This document shows, one piece after another, positions 39,973 through 49,044 of a DNA stretch of 56,556 nucleotides. The DNA comes from CAXRBC01 sp041158045 (GTDB lineage: Bacteria > Actinomycetota > Acidimicrobiia > Acidimicrobiales > Ilumatobacteraceae): contig JBEBCD010000029.1 of the NCBI GenBank assembly GCA_041158045.1, positions 1 to 56,556 on the forward strand, given 5' to 3'. The notes under the pieces are model-generated. The model searched no databases. It saw nothing but the letters and a program-made list of their open reading frames with translations, and had not been told where the DNA came from. Positions within the stretch are counted from its first letter, which is position 1; the number at the start of each line of letters is the position of its first letter. Position numbers and translations under genes: made by a program.

Positions 39973-40890
39973 GTGAGCGCGCGCCGTCGCGTCGCCGTCG
40001 GCCCCGCCGGCGCCCCCGCGTGGCTCCGCGACGCGATCGTGCGGGGCGGCGGCGAGCCCGTGGCGTACGGCGACGCGACGGCGCTCGTCTGGTGGGACCC
40101 CGACGACGCGTCGGGCCTCGAGGCGGTGCTGCGTGAGCACCCCGGACTCGCGTGGGTACAGCTGCCCAACGCGGGCGTCGAGCCCTTCGTCCACCTGCTC
40201 GACGACGCACGCACCTGGACGAGCGCCAAGGGCGCGTACGCCGACGTCGTCGCCGAGCTCGCGCTCGCGATGCTGCTCGCGGGGCTGCGCGGCGTGGTGG
40301 CGTACGGAGCGGCGACCGCGTGGGGTCCGACCGCGGGTCGCAGCCTGCTCGGGGCGCGGGTGTCCGTGCTCGGCGGGGGCGGCATCGCGCGCTCGCTCGT
40401 CGCGCTGCTCGCGCCCTGGCGATGCGAGATCACGGTCGTGCGGCGCAGCGACGCGCCGTTCGAGGGCGCGGCCCGGGTGCTGCCGGCCTCGCGGTACCGC
40501 GAGGCGCTCGTCGGGGCCGACGGCGTCGTGCTCGCGCTCCCGCTCACGCCCGACACCGACGGCATGATCGGTCGGCGCGAGCTCGCGATGATGCGGCCGC
40601 ACGCCTGGCTCGTCAACGTCGGCCGCGGCCGCCAGGTCGTCACCGACGACCTCGTCGCCGCGCTGCGCGACGGCACGATCGGCGGGGCGGGTCTCGACGT
40701 GACCGAGCCGGAGCCGCTGCCGGCGGGGCACCCGCTCTGGTCGCTCCCCAACTGCGTGATCACGCCGCACACCGCGGTGAGCGACGAGATGACGCCGCCG
40801 CTGCTCGCGGCGAGGGTGGCGGACAACGTCGCCCGCTGGATCCGCGGCGACGCGCTCGTCGGGCCGGTGAGCCGCGCGGCAGGCTACTGA
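39973..40890 (+). CDS. D-isomer-specific 2-hydroxyacid dehydrogenase
   Basis: The 305-residue NAD(P)-dependent enzyme has the nucleotide-binding loop VLGGGGIARSL, the PDTDGMIG segment, the substrate Arg region LVNVGRGRQVV, and the catalytic Glu and His in GLDVTEPEPLP and ITPHTA. The N-terminal substrate domain is short and carries LVWWDPDD. Family members reduce glyoxylate, hydroxypyruvate or other 2-ketoacids. It follows the fused permease by 25 bases and so belongs to the polyamine operon by position; a role there is unclear. GTG start with a G-rich upstream stretch. Confidence 0.87.
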   Translation: MSARRRVAVGPAGAPAWLRDAIVRGGGEPVAYGDATALVWWDPDDASGLEAVLREHPGLAWVQLPNAGVEPFVHLLDDARTWTSAKGAYADVVAELALAMLLAGLRGVVAYGAATAWGPTAGRSLLGARVSVLGGGGIARSLVALLAPWRCEITVVRRSDAPFEGAARVLPASRYREALVGADGVVLALPLTPDTDGMIGRRELAMMRPHAWLVNVGRGRQVVTDDLVAALRDGTIGGAGLDVTEPEPLPAGHPLWSLPNCVITPHTAVSDEMTPPLLAARVADNVARWIRGDALVGPVSRAAGY

Positions 40891-40891
40891 G

Positions 40892-41488
40892 GTGACGGCG
40901 GCGCGGAGCCACTACGACGTGCTCGGCGTGACGCCGCGCGCGTCGCGGGGCGAGGTGCGCGCCGCGTACCGGCGGCGGATGCGGGCCCTGCACCCCGACG
41001 CGGGGGCCCAGGCGGGCGGGAGCGCGTCCAGCTCGGCGGAGATCGCGGCGGTGACGGAGGCGTGGCACGTGCTCGGCGACGCGCGTCGGCGCGCGGCCTA
41101 CGACGCGGGGACGCCCGCCGCGGCGGAGGCACCGGCGGGCGGTGCGGGGGGTCCGGCGGCGCGGCCGGCGCCGCGCCCGCGCGGGCCGGCGCGATTCCCC
41201 TGGAGGGCGGTCGCGACGATCGCGGCGGTCGGTGCGGTGGCGGTGCTCGCGCTGCACGCGCTCGGCGTGACGACGCCGCCGCCGGGACCCGACTCGCTCA
41301 TCACGGCGGGGTCGTGCGTGGACATCGACGAGCTCGGGGCCGCGTACGAGGTGGACTGTGCGGGGCCGCACGAGGCGGTGGTGCGGGTGCTCGTCGGCTT
41401 CGACATGACGTGCCCGTCGGACACGCTCGCGGTCCGCGACCGCCAGGGCATGGGTACGGCCTGCATCGAGCCCTCGTCCGAGCAGTAG
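40892..41488 (+). CDS. J-domain membrane protein with Cys-containing outer domain
   Basis: The 198-residue protein opens with a J domain (HYDVLGVTPRASRGEVRAAYRRRMRALHPDA in outline, with the HPD motif intact) that should stimulate DnaK ATPase. An Ala/Gly/Pro linker and one membrane helix near residue 108-126 follow. The outer C-terminal part has four Cys (GSCVDID, DCAGPHEAVV, TCPSDT, TACIEP) in a pattern like septum-formation/DUF4190-type domains of actinobacteria. It starts with a GTG one base after the previous stop. Partner and purpose are unknown. Confidence 0.8.
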   Translation: MTAARSHYDVLGVTPRASRGEVRAAYRRRMRALHPDAGAQAGGSASSSAEIAAVTEAWHVLGDARRRAAYDAGTPAAAEAPAGGAGGPAARPAPRPRGPARFPWRAVATIAAVGAVAVLALHALGVTTPPPGPDSLITAGSCVDIDELGAAYEVDCAGPHEAVVRVLVGFDMTCPSDTLAVRDRQGMGTACIEPSSEQ

Positions 41489-41504
41489 GCTGCGTGCTCA
41501 CCAA

Positions 41505-41577
41505 GGGCGATTAGCTCAGTCGGAAGAGCGCCACGTTCACATCGTGGAAGTCGTGGGATCGAGGCCCGCATCGCCCA
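41505..41577 (+). tRNA. tRNA-Val(CAC)
   Basis: A full cloverleaf can be drawn: acceptor GGGCGAT with ATCGCCC, D-arm GCTC/GAGC with GG in the loop, anticodon stem CCACG/CGTGG with loop TTCACAT (anticodon CAC, Val), five-base variable loop, T-arm GTGGG/CCCGC with one G-T pair, discriminator A. CCA is not encoded. The T-loop reads ATCGAGG, so position 54 is A instead of the near-universal T. It starts 16 bases after the J-domain gene. Confidence 0.93.
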
Positions 41578-41578
41578 C

Positions 41579-41584
41579 TAATGT
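41579..41584 (+). promoter_or_regulatory. -10-like hexamer TAATGT before DUF3499 gene
   Basis: It begins two bases after the tRNA end and is six bases from the GTG at 41591, so its -35 zone lies inside the tRNA gene. Confidence 0.5.
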
Positions 41585-41590
41585 CGTGAC

Positions 41591-41986
41591 GTGCCACGCC
41601 GTTGCGAGCGTCCCGCGTGCCGGGGCGACGCCGCGGTCATGTGGGGGATGAACCCGGCCCGGCGGATCGTCTGGCTCGAGTCGTCCCCGCCCGCCGACGG
41701 CACGCTGGTCAACCTGCTCTGCGCCCGCCACGCCGACGCCCTCGTCGTGCCCAAGGGCTGGTCGCTCGAGGACCGGCGCGAGCCGGTGCCGCGACTCTTC
41801 GCCGCGCCGGCCGACGACCGGCCGGTCGACGCGACGCCGTCGCGCGGCGTGCGGCGCCGGCGACGCACCGAGCGCGGGCCGAGCCTCTTCGACGCCGTGT
41901 ACGAGACGCTCGCCGAGACGCGCGCGATCCCGTGGTCGCCGACGCTCGTGCCCGCCGGCGACCTGCGCGGCCTGCCCCGCATCTAG
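41591..41986 (+). CDS. DUF3499 family protein
   Basis: The 131-residue protein matches DUF3499, a family found in actinobacteria. The N-terminus has a Cys-x4-Cys pair (CERPAC), then VWLESSPPADG, and LLCARHADALVVPKGW, giving a compact putative zinc-binding domain. The middle is a basic linker (RGVRRRRRTERGP) and the C-terminal part is unassigned. No function is known for the family. GTG 41591 agrees with the promoter spacing. Confidence 0.85.
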   Translation: MPRRCERPACRGDAAVMWGMNPARRIVWLESSPPADGTLVNLLCARHADALVVPKGWSLEDRREPVPRLFAAPADDRPVDATPSRGVRRRRRTERGPSLFDAVYETLAETRAIPWSPTLVPAGDLRGLPRI

Positions 41987-42361
41987 CACCGGACCCGTGG
42001 ACGTCACGGAGGAGGTGCGTCTCGACGCGACCCCGGCGCGCGTCTGGCGCGCCATCGCCGACCTCGCCACCTACCCGACGTGGCTCGGCATCGTGCACCG
42101 CGTCGAGTCGGACGGCGAGGACGCCGGTCGCCCCGCGTGGCGCGTGGAGCTGCGCGGCCGCATCGGGCCGCTCGCCCGATCCAAGCGCCTGCGCATGGTC
42201 CGCACCGCCGTCGAGGAAGGGCGGTCCGTGCGCTACGAGCGCGTCGAGCAGGACGGCCGTCGCCACGCCGCGTGGGTGATGGACGCGCGGGTCGCGCCGG
42301 ACGCGGACGCGGCCGGCGCGCATCCGCCCTCGTCGGGCTGCGTGCTGACCGTGCGGCTGCG

Positions 42362-43531
<1,170 letters not shown>

Positions 43532-43537
43532 CTCACG

Positions 43538-43543
43538 AGTCTG
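43538..43543 (-). promoter_or_regulatory. -10-like hexamer CAGACT before rlmN
   Basis: It is six bases from the ATG at 43531 on the minus strand and keeps the A and final T of the consensus. Confidence 0.35.
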
Positions 43544-43581
43544 ACAGTCCCACCTGGATCGCGGTGGGCTGTCGGGACATC

Positions 43582-43587
43582 TAGCGT
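43582..43587 (+). promoter_or_regulatory. -10-like hexamer TAGCGT before FkbM gene
   Basis: Eight bases separate it from the GTG at 43596. The same hexamer precedes gltA and the GntR gene. Confidence 0.45.
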
Positions 43588-43595
43588 GCGTCAGC

Positions 43596-44375
43596 GTGCG
43601 CGTTCGCGGACTCGTCAGGGCACTCAGACGGCGGGTCGGGCGTGTCCTCGAGATTCCCGATCGGCGACGGTCCCGGCGGTTCGAACATGTCGTGGAGGTC
43701 GAGGTCCGTGGCGAGACATTGCGGATGGTTGCTCCGACCCGGCGGCTTCGTCGAGGGATGCGCAGACTCGCAGATCAGGAGCCCGAGACTCGGAGATGGA
43801 TCGACGAGATTCCCTGTGACGGGAGTGCGGTACTGTGGGACGTCGGGGCCAACGTCGGCGTCTTCTCCATGTATGCAGCGGCGCGTGGCCTCCGCGTCGT
43901 CGCCGTCGAGCCGGCGCCCCAGAATCTGCTCCTCCTCGCGCTCAACGTCGCGAAGAACCGATGTGGCGACCGCGTGACCCTTCTGCCCACCGCCCTCGGT
44001 GAGATCTCGGGTGTGGCTGAGATGAACCTGTCGAGTCACGAGTTTGGGTCCGCGCACCATGGCTTTGGAACGACGGAGACATTCCGCGGAAAGCCGACTC
44101 CCGCTGCCTTGTCGCGTTTTCGCCTTGCTGGAATCTCGATCGACGACGCAGTCTCGACGCTCGGGCTTCCGGCGCCTACCCACATCAAGATTGATGTCGA
44201 CGGCATCGAACTGATGGTCCTTCACGGAGCGTTGACGTCACTTCGCCAGGTCGCCGGCGCCTGCGTCGAGCTAAAGCACGAAGAGCAGATCGTTGGGCAG
44301 ATCGTCGCACAACTCGAGTCGGTTGGACTCGCGCTCGTTGCTCGGAGCTCCCGAAATGGATTCTTCTCGCGGTGA
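43596..44375 (+). CDS. FkbM family methyltransferase
   Basis: The 259-residue SAM-dependent O-methyltransferase shows the FkbM pattern: an Arg-rich N-terminus, LWDVGANVGVFSMYAAARG (motif I), VVAVEPAPQN, IDDAVSTLGLPAPTHIKIDVDGIELMVLHGA and ELKHEEQ near the end. Relatives methylate sugars or polyketides, commonly in surface-polysaccharide gene sets. The GC content and third-position bias drop visibly in its second half compared with rlmN, hinting at acquired DNA. It ends 20 bases before the next promoter-like hexamer. Confidence 0.87.
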   Translation: MRVRGLVRALRRRVGRVLEIPDRRRSRRFEHVVEVEVRGETLRMVAPTRRLRRGMRRLADQEPETRRWIDEIPCDGSAVLWDVGANVGVFSMYAAARGLRVVAVEPAPQNLLLLALNVAKNRCGDRVTLLPTALGEISGVAEMNLSSHEFGSAHHGFGTTETFRGKPTPAALSRFRLAGISIDDAVSTLGLPAPTHIKIDVDGIELMVLHGALTSLRQVAGACVELKHEEQIVGQIVAQLESVGLALVARSSRNGFFSR

Positions 44376-44397
44376 CGCAGGCGTCATCTGCGTGACC

Positions 44398-44403
44398 TAG
44401 CAT
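44398..44403 (+). promoter_or_regulatory. -10-like hexamer TAGCAT before TylF-like gene
   Basis: Seven bases downstream, in frame with the methyltransferase, is an ATA codon at 44411 rather than ATG or GTG. The first normal start is at 44456. Confidence 0.4.
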
Positions 44404-44455
44404 CGCGGCCATAGCACGCTACGCAAAGCTCACGGCGGTCGATCTGTCGCTCTCG

Positions 44456-45280
44456 ATGCGGTCGCGGACCGACGAGGTGCCGGCGAGCGGCGGCTGGCGT
44501 CGTCGGCTCGCGGGGATGCGTCTCATCGTCCGACACGCGCTCGGCAGCCGCCGGGAGCTCGCCGGCATCAGCGGCTGGGACACGGTGAAGATCTGGCGGT
44601 ACGCCACGGTCAACGTCGCGACCCGGCACAACACCTCGTTCATGGACTCACCGCGATTCGCCGCCGCCTACGACGCGGCGATGACCGCGGCGCGGCGGGA
44701 TCACTGGAATGCGGGGATGCACTTTCGGCTCCACCAGGCCCTGTGGTGTGCGGACGTCGGCCTCGGACTGGGCGGCAACTTCGTCGAGCTCGGGACCGGT
44801 CGCGGCATGACGTTTGCCGCGGTACTGACGGCGATCGACGACTGGGACCGGCGCGAGACTCGTGCCTTCCTATTCGACACGTTCGAGAGCTCGGTGATCG
44901 ACGACGAGACCGGCCTCCAGGATGGGGCGCTCGGTACGAGCCCCGTCTATGCCGAGAGCGCGGCGACGACGCGGGCGACCTTCGCGCGCTGGGATCGCGT
45001 CGAGCTCGTGCCGGGGCTGCTCCCGGCGTCGCTCACGACGGTCGACGTCGGTCGCGTGGGCTTCCTCCACATCGACCTCAACACGCCCTCCGCGGAGGTC
45101 GAGTCGTTGCGAGCGCTCTGGCCTCGCCTCATCCCTGGAGCACCCGTGCTGCTCGACGACTATGCGCACGTCAACTCGGAGCCCCAGTACGAGGCGATGA
45201 ATCGGCTCGCGGACGAACTTGGCGTCTCGATCCTGACCCTCGCGACGGGTCAGGGTCTCATCATCACCCCGCCCCGCTGA
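44456..45280 (+). CDS. SAM-dependent methyltransferase, macrocin O-methyltransferase (TylF)-like
   Basis: The 274-residue protein resembles the TylF/MycF group of sugar O-methyltransferases: GNFVELGTGRGMTFAAVL (motif I), AFLFDTFESSVIDD, VELVPGLLPASL, VGFLHIDLNTPSAEVESL and APVLLDDYAHVNSEPQYEAM with the metal-binding acidic residues. ATG 44456 has no ribosome-binding site. The same frame extends upstream to an ATA at 44411 placed as a leaderless start would be, adding 15 residues (ARYAKLTAVDLSLS). Its 3' end overlaps pepF by 17 bases. Together with the FkbM gene it looks like a small surface-glycan module. Confidence 0.8.
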   Translation: MRSRTDEVPASGGWRRRLAGMRLIVRHALGSRRELAGISGWDTVKIWRYATVNVATRHNTSFMDSPRFAAAYDAAMTAARRDHWNAGMHFRLHQALWCADVGLGLGGNFVELGTGRGMTFAAVLTAIDDWDRRETRAFLFDTFESSVIDDETGLQDGALGTSPVYAESAATTRATFARWDRVELVPGLLPASLTTVDVGRVGFLHIDLNTPSAEVESLRALWPRLIPGAPVLLDDYAHVNSEPQYEAMNRLADELGVSILTLATGQGLIITPPR

Positions 45281-47072
45281 GGCGGGAGTAGTCGGCCATG
45301 CGGGCGCGCAACACGTCGAGGCTCGCCGTCCAGAACGTCTCGTCCGTGACGTCGAGACCGAACGACGCGCCGAGCTCCTCGGCCGAGTCCATGCCCGCGC
45401 GCGACAGCACGGTGTCGTAGCCGCCGCGGAATCGCTCGGGGTCGCGCCGGTATTGCGCGAAGAGCCCGAGACCGAAGAGGAGGCCGTACGTGTACGGCCA
45501 GTTGTAGAAGTGCGAGCCGTAGTAGTGCGGCTTGAGCACCCACATGTACGGGTGCGCCGTCGACTGGTCGAGGCCGTCCCCGTAGGCCGCGGCCTGGGCC
45601 TCGCGCATCATGTCGTGCAGCTCGCCGACGCCGAGGGTGCGGCGCTGGCGGCGGGCGAAGACCTCGGTCTCGAAGAGGAAGCGGCTGTGGATGTCGACCA
45701 CGACCTGCGCCGCGCCGATGAGGTCGACATCGAGCATGGCGAGGCGCTCGTCGCCCTCGAGGCGCGAGAGGCCGGCCTCGACGACGAGGGTCTCGCAGAA
45801 GATGCTCGCGGTCTCGGCGAGCGCCATCGGCAGGCGGCGTTGGAGCGGCGTGCGGTGGGCGAGCTGGGTGTTGTGGTACGCGTGGCCGAGCTCGTGGGCC
45901 GTCGTCTGGGCGGAGTCGACGCTGCCGCTCCAGTTCAGCAGCACGAGCGAGCGGTCGTCGACGAACGACATGCAGAACGCCCCGCCGACCTTGCCCTCGC
46001 GCGGCTCCGCATCGATCCACCGCTCGGCGAGCGACCGGTCGACGAGGCGCGCGAGCGAGTCGGAGTACTCGGCGAAGGCGTCCCGGACGATGGCGACCCC
46101 CTCGTCCCAAGAGATCGCGCCGCTCGAGGTCGGGAGCGGGGCGAAGAGGTTCCACCACGGGAGGCCGGCGGCGTCGCCGTGGAGGCGGGCCTTGGTCCGC
46201 ATCCAGGCGCGGAAGTCGGGGAGGGAGGCGTGGACGGCCGCCTGCATCGCGTCGAAGGTGCGGCGGCTCACGCTGTTGGCGTAGAGCGAGGCGTCGAGGG
46301 GGGAGTCCCAACGGCGGCGGCGGTTGATCGCGTTGGCCTCGCCCTTGATCGCGTTCATCGCGGCGGCGCAGGCGGTGGCGACGCGCGGCCACGCATCCAT
46401 CTCCGCGTCGTAGGCGGCGCGGCGCACGCGCGGATCGGCGTGGGTCGCGAGGCCGCGCACCGCCGGCATCGGCAGGGTGCGCTCGCCGTCGGGCAGCGCG
46501 ACGGCGGTGGTGAGCTGCGAGGTGACGTCGGCGTGGAGGCGCGACCACGCGGAGGAGCCGGTGACGGAGAGCTCGGCGTGCAGGCCCTCCTCGGCCTCCG
46601 ACATCTGGTGCTCGGCGCGCGCCTGCAGGCGGCGCAGCGGCCCGACGTGCTCGCGGGCCTCGTGGCTCACCGCGGCGAGCGCGTCGGCGTCGAGCGAGGC
46701 GACCCAGTCCGCGAGGCGGGCGAGCAGCGGCGTGGTGCGGCTCTCGAGCACCTCGAGCTCGCTGAGCAGGCTCTGCGCACGCTCGTCGCGGCTGTCGGTG
46801 GAGACGGTGGCGTAGACGTACGCGGCGAGCACCTCGAGGTCCTTGGCGCAGGCGTTGAAGGCGCGGATGACCGCGTCGGCGACCTCGCCGTCGCGCGTCG
46901 TCGGGGTGCGGGCCGCCGTCGCGCGGACGTCGGACTCGTCGAAGAGTGCCTCGAGGCGCCCGACGTCGGCCCCCGAGCGCTCCAGCGCGTCGAGGAACGA
47001 CCGTGCCGCGAACGACTCGTGCACGTCCGCGACCGACCAGCGCGGCAGCGGGGCGGTGGTCGCGTCGGGCAC
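45264..47072 (-). CDS. pepF: M3 family oligoendopeptidase, PepF-like
   Basis: The 602-residue zinc peptidase degrades oligopeptides in the cytoplasm. The zinc site HELGH lies in TTAHELGHAYHN, with the third ligand Glu downstream in LAETASIFCE, and the C-terminal substrate region shows HPYMWVLKPHYYGSHFYNWPYTYGLLFGLGL, here quoted only by its ends HPYMW and YTYGLLFGLGL. Length matches PepF (about 600). The start is GTG 47072, consistent with the hexamer just upstream. Confidence 0.92.
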   Translation of the reverse strand: MPDATTAPLPRWSVADVHESFAARSFLDALERSGADVGRLEALFDESDVRATAARTPTTRDGEVADAVIRAFNACAKDLEVLAAYVYATVSTDSRDERAQSLLSELEVLESRTTPLLARLADWVASLDADALAAVSHEAREHVGPLRRLQARAEHQMSEAEEGLHAELSVTGSSAWSRLHADVTSQLTTAVALPDGERTLPMPAVRGLATHADPRVRRAAYDAEMDAWPRVATACAAAMNAIKGEANAINRRRRWDSPLDASLYANSVSRRTFDAMQAAVHASLPDFRAWMRTKARLHGDAAGLPWWNLFAPLPTSSGAISWDEGVAIVRDAFAEYSDSLARLVDRSLAERWIDAEPREGKVGGAFCMSFVDDRSLVLLNWSGSVDSAQTTAHELGHAYHNTQLAHRTPLQRRLPMALAETASIFCETLVVEAGLSRLEGDERLAMLDVDLIGAAQVVVDIHSRFLFETEVFARRQRRTLGVGELHDMMREAQAAAYGDGLDQSTAHPYMWVLKPHYYGSHFYNWPYTYGLLFGLGLFAQYRRDPERFRGGYDTVLSRAGMDSAEELGASFGLDVTDETFWTASLDVLRARMADYSRLSGAG

Positions 47073-47079
47073 GGGTCGC

Positions 47080-47085
47080 AGGCTA
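47080..47085 (-). promoter_or_regulatory. -10-like hexamer TAGCCT before pepF
   Basis: Seven bases separate it from the GTG at 47072. It overlaps the short gap after mshD, whose stop is at 47092, so pepF is probably transcribed separately. Confidence 0.5.
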
Positions 47086-47091
47086 CGCGGC

Positions 47092-48087
47092 TCAGACGTG
47101 CGCGGTGTAGGCGTGCTCCGAGTGGTGCGGCGCGAAGCCGAGCGAGCGGTAGAGCGCGACCGCCGGCGCGTTGGCGTCGTCGACGTAGAGCATCGCGACC
47201 GACGCCCCTCGAGTCCGCATGTGCGCGAGGCCGGCGACCACCATCGCGCGACCGAGCCCGGTGCCCTGGCGGGCGGGGTCGACGGCGATCTTGTAGATCT
47301 CGCCCATCGGCGGCGTCGCGTCGAGGTGCATCTTCACCCAGCAGAACGCGTCGAGGGAGGGCGCATCGGATGCGGCCGTCGCGGCGTCGTGGACGAGGAT
47401 GTCCAACGTCACGCTCCACGCCGCGTCGAGACGCGCGTCGAGCGACGCGCGCGTCCAGTCGCCCTCCTCGGGGTGCCCGACGAACGCGAGGTTGTTGACC
47501 CGGAGCCACGTCTCGTCGTCGACGCCGCGGGAGAATGCGCGGGTCGCGACGCGACCCGCGGCGTGCGCGACCTCGGCCGGCAGCGGGAGCGCGACGCGGT
47601 ACTGCGTGATGGCGCGGGTGCGCCGCATGCCGTGCGCGTCGGCGATGGCCGCCGCCGCGGCGTCGGGTGCGGGGACCCACCAGTGGACGTCGCCGCCGCC
47701 GTCACGGCCGACGACGTCGAGCAGCGCGGGGATCGTGGCGGCCGCCGCGGTGGCGCGCGCGTCGGGACCGGCGCCGCCCGCCGCCGCCGGATCGACGAGG
47801 AGATCCAGGTTCCACGCGCCGCCGACGCGGGAGACCTGGGCGTACGCGCGGAGCCGCCCGACGGCGGGGTCGCCCGTCGCCGCGCCGCCCGTCGCCGCGT
47901 CGCCCGTCGCCGCGTCGCCGCGGATCTCGCAGGCCGCGAAGCCGTGGAGCCCGCCGCGGCGCAGGTCGGTCCACAGGTGGTCGTTGAGCGGGCGGTGGCC
48001 GGTCGCGGCCTCGACGCGCGCGGCGAGCGCGACGACCTCGGCGATCTGCGCCTCCGACAGCCGTCGCAGCACGGCCGGGTGCGGCAC
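47092..48087 (-). CDS. mshD: Mycothiol synthase
   Basis: The 331-residue protein contains two GNAT domains, as in MshD, which acetylates Cys-GlcN-Ins in the last step of mycothiol synthesis. The N-terminal domain has GHRPLNDHLW and NLDLLVDP; the C-terminal one has the MshD signature FSRGVDDETWLRVNNLAFVGHPEEGDW (here split: WLRVNNLAF, HPEEGDW), EIYKIAVDPARQGTGLGRAM for acetyl-CoA and LYVDDANAPAVALYRSLGF. A five-residue repeat (GDAAT three times, one variant) sits in the first domain at about residues 58-72. Mycothiol marks the host as an actinobacterium. Confidence 0.9.
   Translation of the reverse strand: MPHPAVLRRLSEAQIAEVVALAARVEAATGHRPLNDHLWTDLRRGGLHGFAACEIRGDAATGDAATGGAATGDPAVGRLRAYAQVSRVGGAWNLDLLVDPAAAGGAGPDARATAAAATIPALLDVVGRDGGGDVHWWVPAPDAAAAAIADAHGMRRTRAITQYRVALPLPAEVAHAAGRVATRAFSRGVDDETWLRVNNLAFVGHPEEGDWTRASLDARLDAAWSVTLDILVHDAATAASDAPSLDAFCWVKMHLDATPPMGEIYKIAVDPARQGTGLGRAMVVAGLAHMRTRGASVAMLYVDDANAPAVALYRSLGFAPHHSEHAYTAHV
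47871..47915. repeat. Three tandem 15-bp units inside mshD
   Basis: Three copies of CGCCCGTCGCCGCGT (the first differs at its last base) lie head to tail. They encode a run of five-residue GDAAT-like units in a loop of the first GNAT domain and could change in number by slippage. Confidence 0.8.
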
Positions 48088-48093
48088 GCGGTC

Positions 48094-48099
48094 AGGCTA
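48094..48099 (-). promoter_or_regulatory. -10-like hexamer TAGCCT before mshD
   Basis: Six bases from the GTG at 48087 on the minus strand. Confidence 0.5.
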
Positions 48100-48116
48100 A
48101 CGGTGGCGGCGGAATG

Positions 48117-48122
48117 TACGGT
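48117..48122 (+). promoter_or_regulatory. -10-like hexamer TACGGT before nth
   Basis: Eight bases from the GTG at 48131; it is 17 bases from the divergent mshD hexamer. Confidence 0.45.
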
Positions 48123-48130
48123 GTCGCGGC

Positions 48131-48835
48131 GTGGCGACGGCGCGGGGACGATCGACGCGCGCCGCACGGGCACCCCGCGCGGTCGCGACGCGCGCGACGC
48201 GGGCGCGGACGGTGCTGCGACGCCTGAAGCGCGACCACCCCGAGGCCGTCTGCGAGCTCACGCACGCGGACGCATTCCAGTTGCTCGCCGCCACGATCCT
48301 CTCCGCCCAGTGCACCGACGCGCGGGTCAACATGGTGACGCCCGCGCTCTTTGCCGCGTATCCCGATGCGCCGTCGCTCGCCGCCGCCGACGTGCGGCAC
48401 GTGGAGTCGCTGGTGCGGTCGACCGGATTCTTCGCCACCAAGGCGCGCAACCTCATCGGGATGGCGCGCGGCGTGATGGAGCGCTACGGCGGCGAGGTGC
48501 CGAGGGAGCTCGAGGAGCTCGTCACCCTGCCCGGCGTGGGCCGCAAGACCGCCAACGTCGTGCGCAGCGTCGTGTGGGACCTGCCGGGCCTCCCCGTGGA
48601 CACCCACGTCGGGCGCCTCTCGCGGCGGCTCGGGCTCACCACGGAGGAGGACCCCGTCAAGGTAGAGCACGAGCTCGGCGCGATGCTGCCGCCCGCGGAG
48701 TGGGGCGGATTCAGCCTCCGGCTGATCCTGCACGGCCGTCGCGTCTGCGACGCGCGCGCGCCGCGGTGCGGGGACTGCCGGCTCGAGGACCTGTGCCCGT
48801 CGTCGACGCTGCCGCGGAAGCGGGCGCGGCGATGA
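48131..48835 (+). CDS. nth: Endonuclease III
   Basis: The 234-residue DNA glycosylase/AP lyase removes oxidised pyrimidines. It has LAATILSAQCTDARVN, the helix-hairpin-helix LPGVGRKTANVV with the catalytic Lys, the catalytic Asp in VDTHVGRLSRRLGL, and the C-terminal [4Fe-4S] ligands in CDARAPRCGDCRLEDLC (Cys-x6-x-Cys-x2-Cys-x5-Cys spacing). The first ~25 residues are Arg/Ala-rich, as in several actinobacterial homologues. It ends in an ATGA overlap with a small ORF. Confidence 0.93.
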   Translation: MATARGRSTRAARAPRAVATRATRARTVLRRLKRDHPEAVCELTHADAFQLLAATILSAQCTDARVNMVTPALFAAYPDAPSLAAADVRHVESLVRSTGFFATKARNLIGMARGVMERYGGEVPRELEELVTLPGVGRKTANVVRSVVWDLPGLPVDTHVGRLSRRLGLTTEEDPVKVEHELGAMLPPAEWGGFSLRLILHGRRVCDARAPRCGDCRLEDLCPSSTLPRKRARR

Positions 48836-49044
48836 GCGACGCCTCCACCGTCGCCGAGCTCGCCGCCATCGCGGACGCCGTCGACCGCGAGCTCGCACGC
48901 GTGCGCGACCTCGCGACGCGCCGCGCCGCGCACGCCGCGCGCGAGGGCGACGAGGACGCCGGCGACGATCTGCTCGCCGCGATGTACGAGGCCGAGCGCG
49001 TGCTCGCGACCGCCGCACGCATCGTGCGGCGCGCGGCGCGGTGA
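48832..49044 (+). CDS. Small helical protein between nth and LLM gene
   Basis: This 70-residue frame starts with an ATG overlapping the nth stop (ATGA) and ends with a TGA overlapping the next GTG. The sequence (VAELAAIADAVDRELARVRDLATRR, then LLAAMYEAERVLATAARIVRR in outline) is rich in Ala, Arg, Glu and Leu with heptad-like spacing, suggesting two long helices. No family is recognised. Both overlaps make it a credible gene. Confidence 0.65.
   Translation: MSDASTVAELAAIADAVDRELARVRDLATRRAAHAAREGDEDAGDDLLAAMYEAERVLATAARIVRRAAR

Noticed and set aside
37896..40826. A 976-residue minus-strand frame opposite the permease
   Set aside because: Antisense shadow across three well-supported genes; composition dominated by Arg, His, Asp, Pro and Ser.
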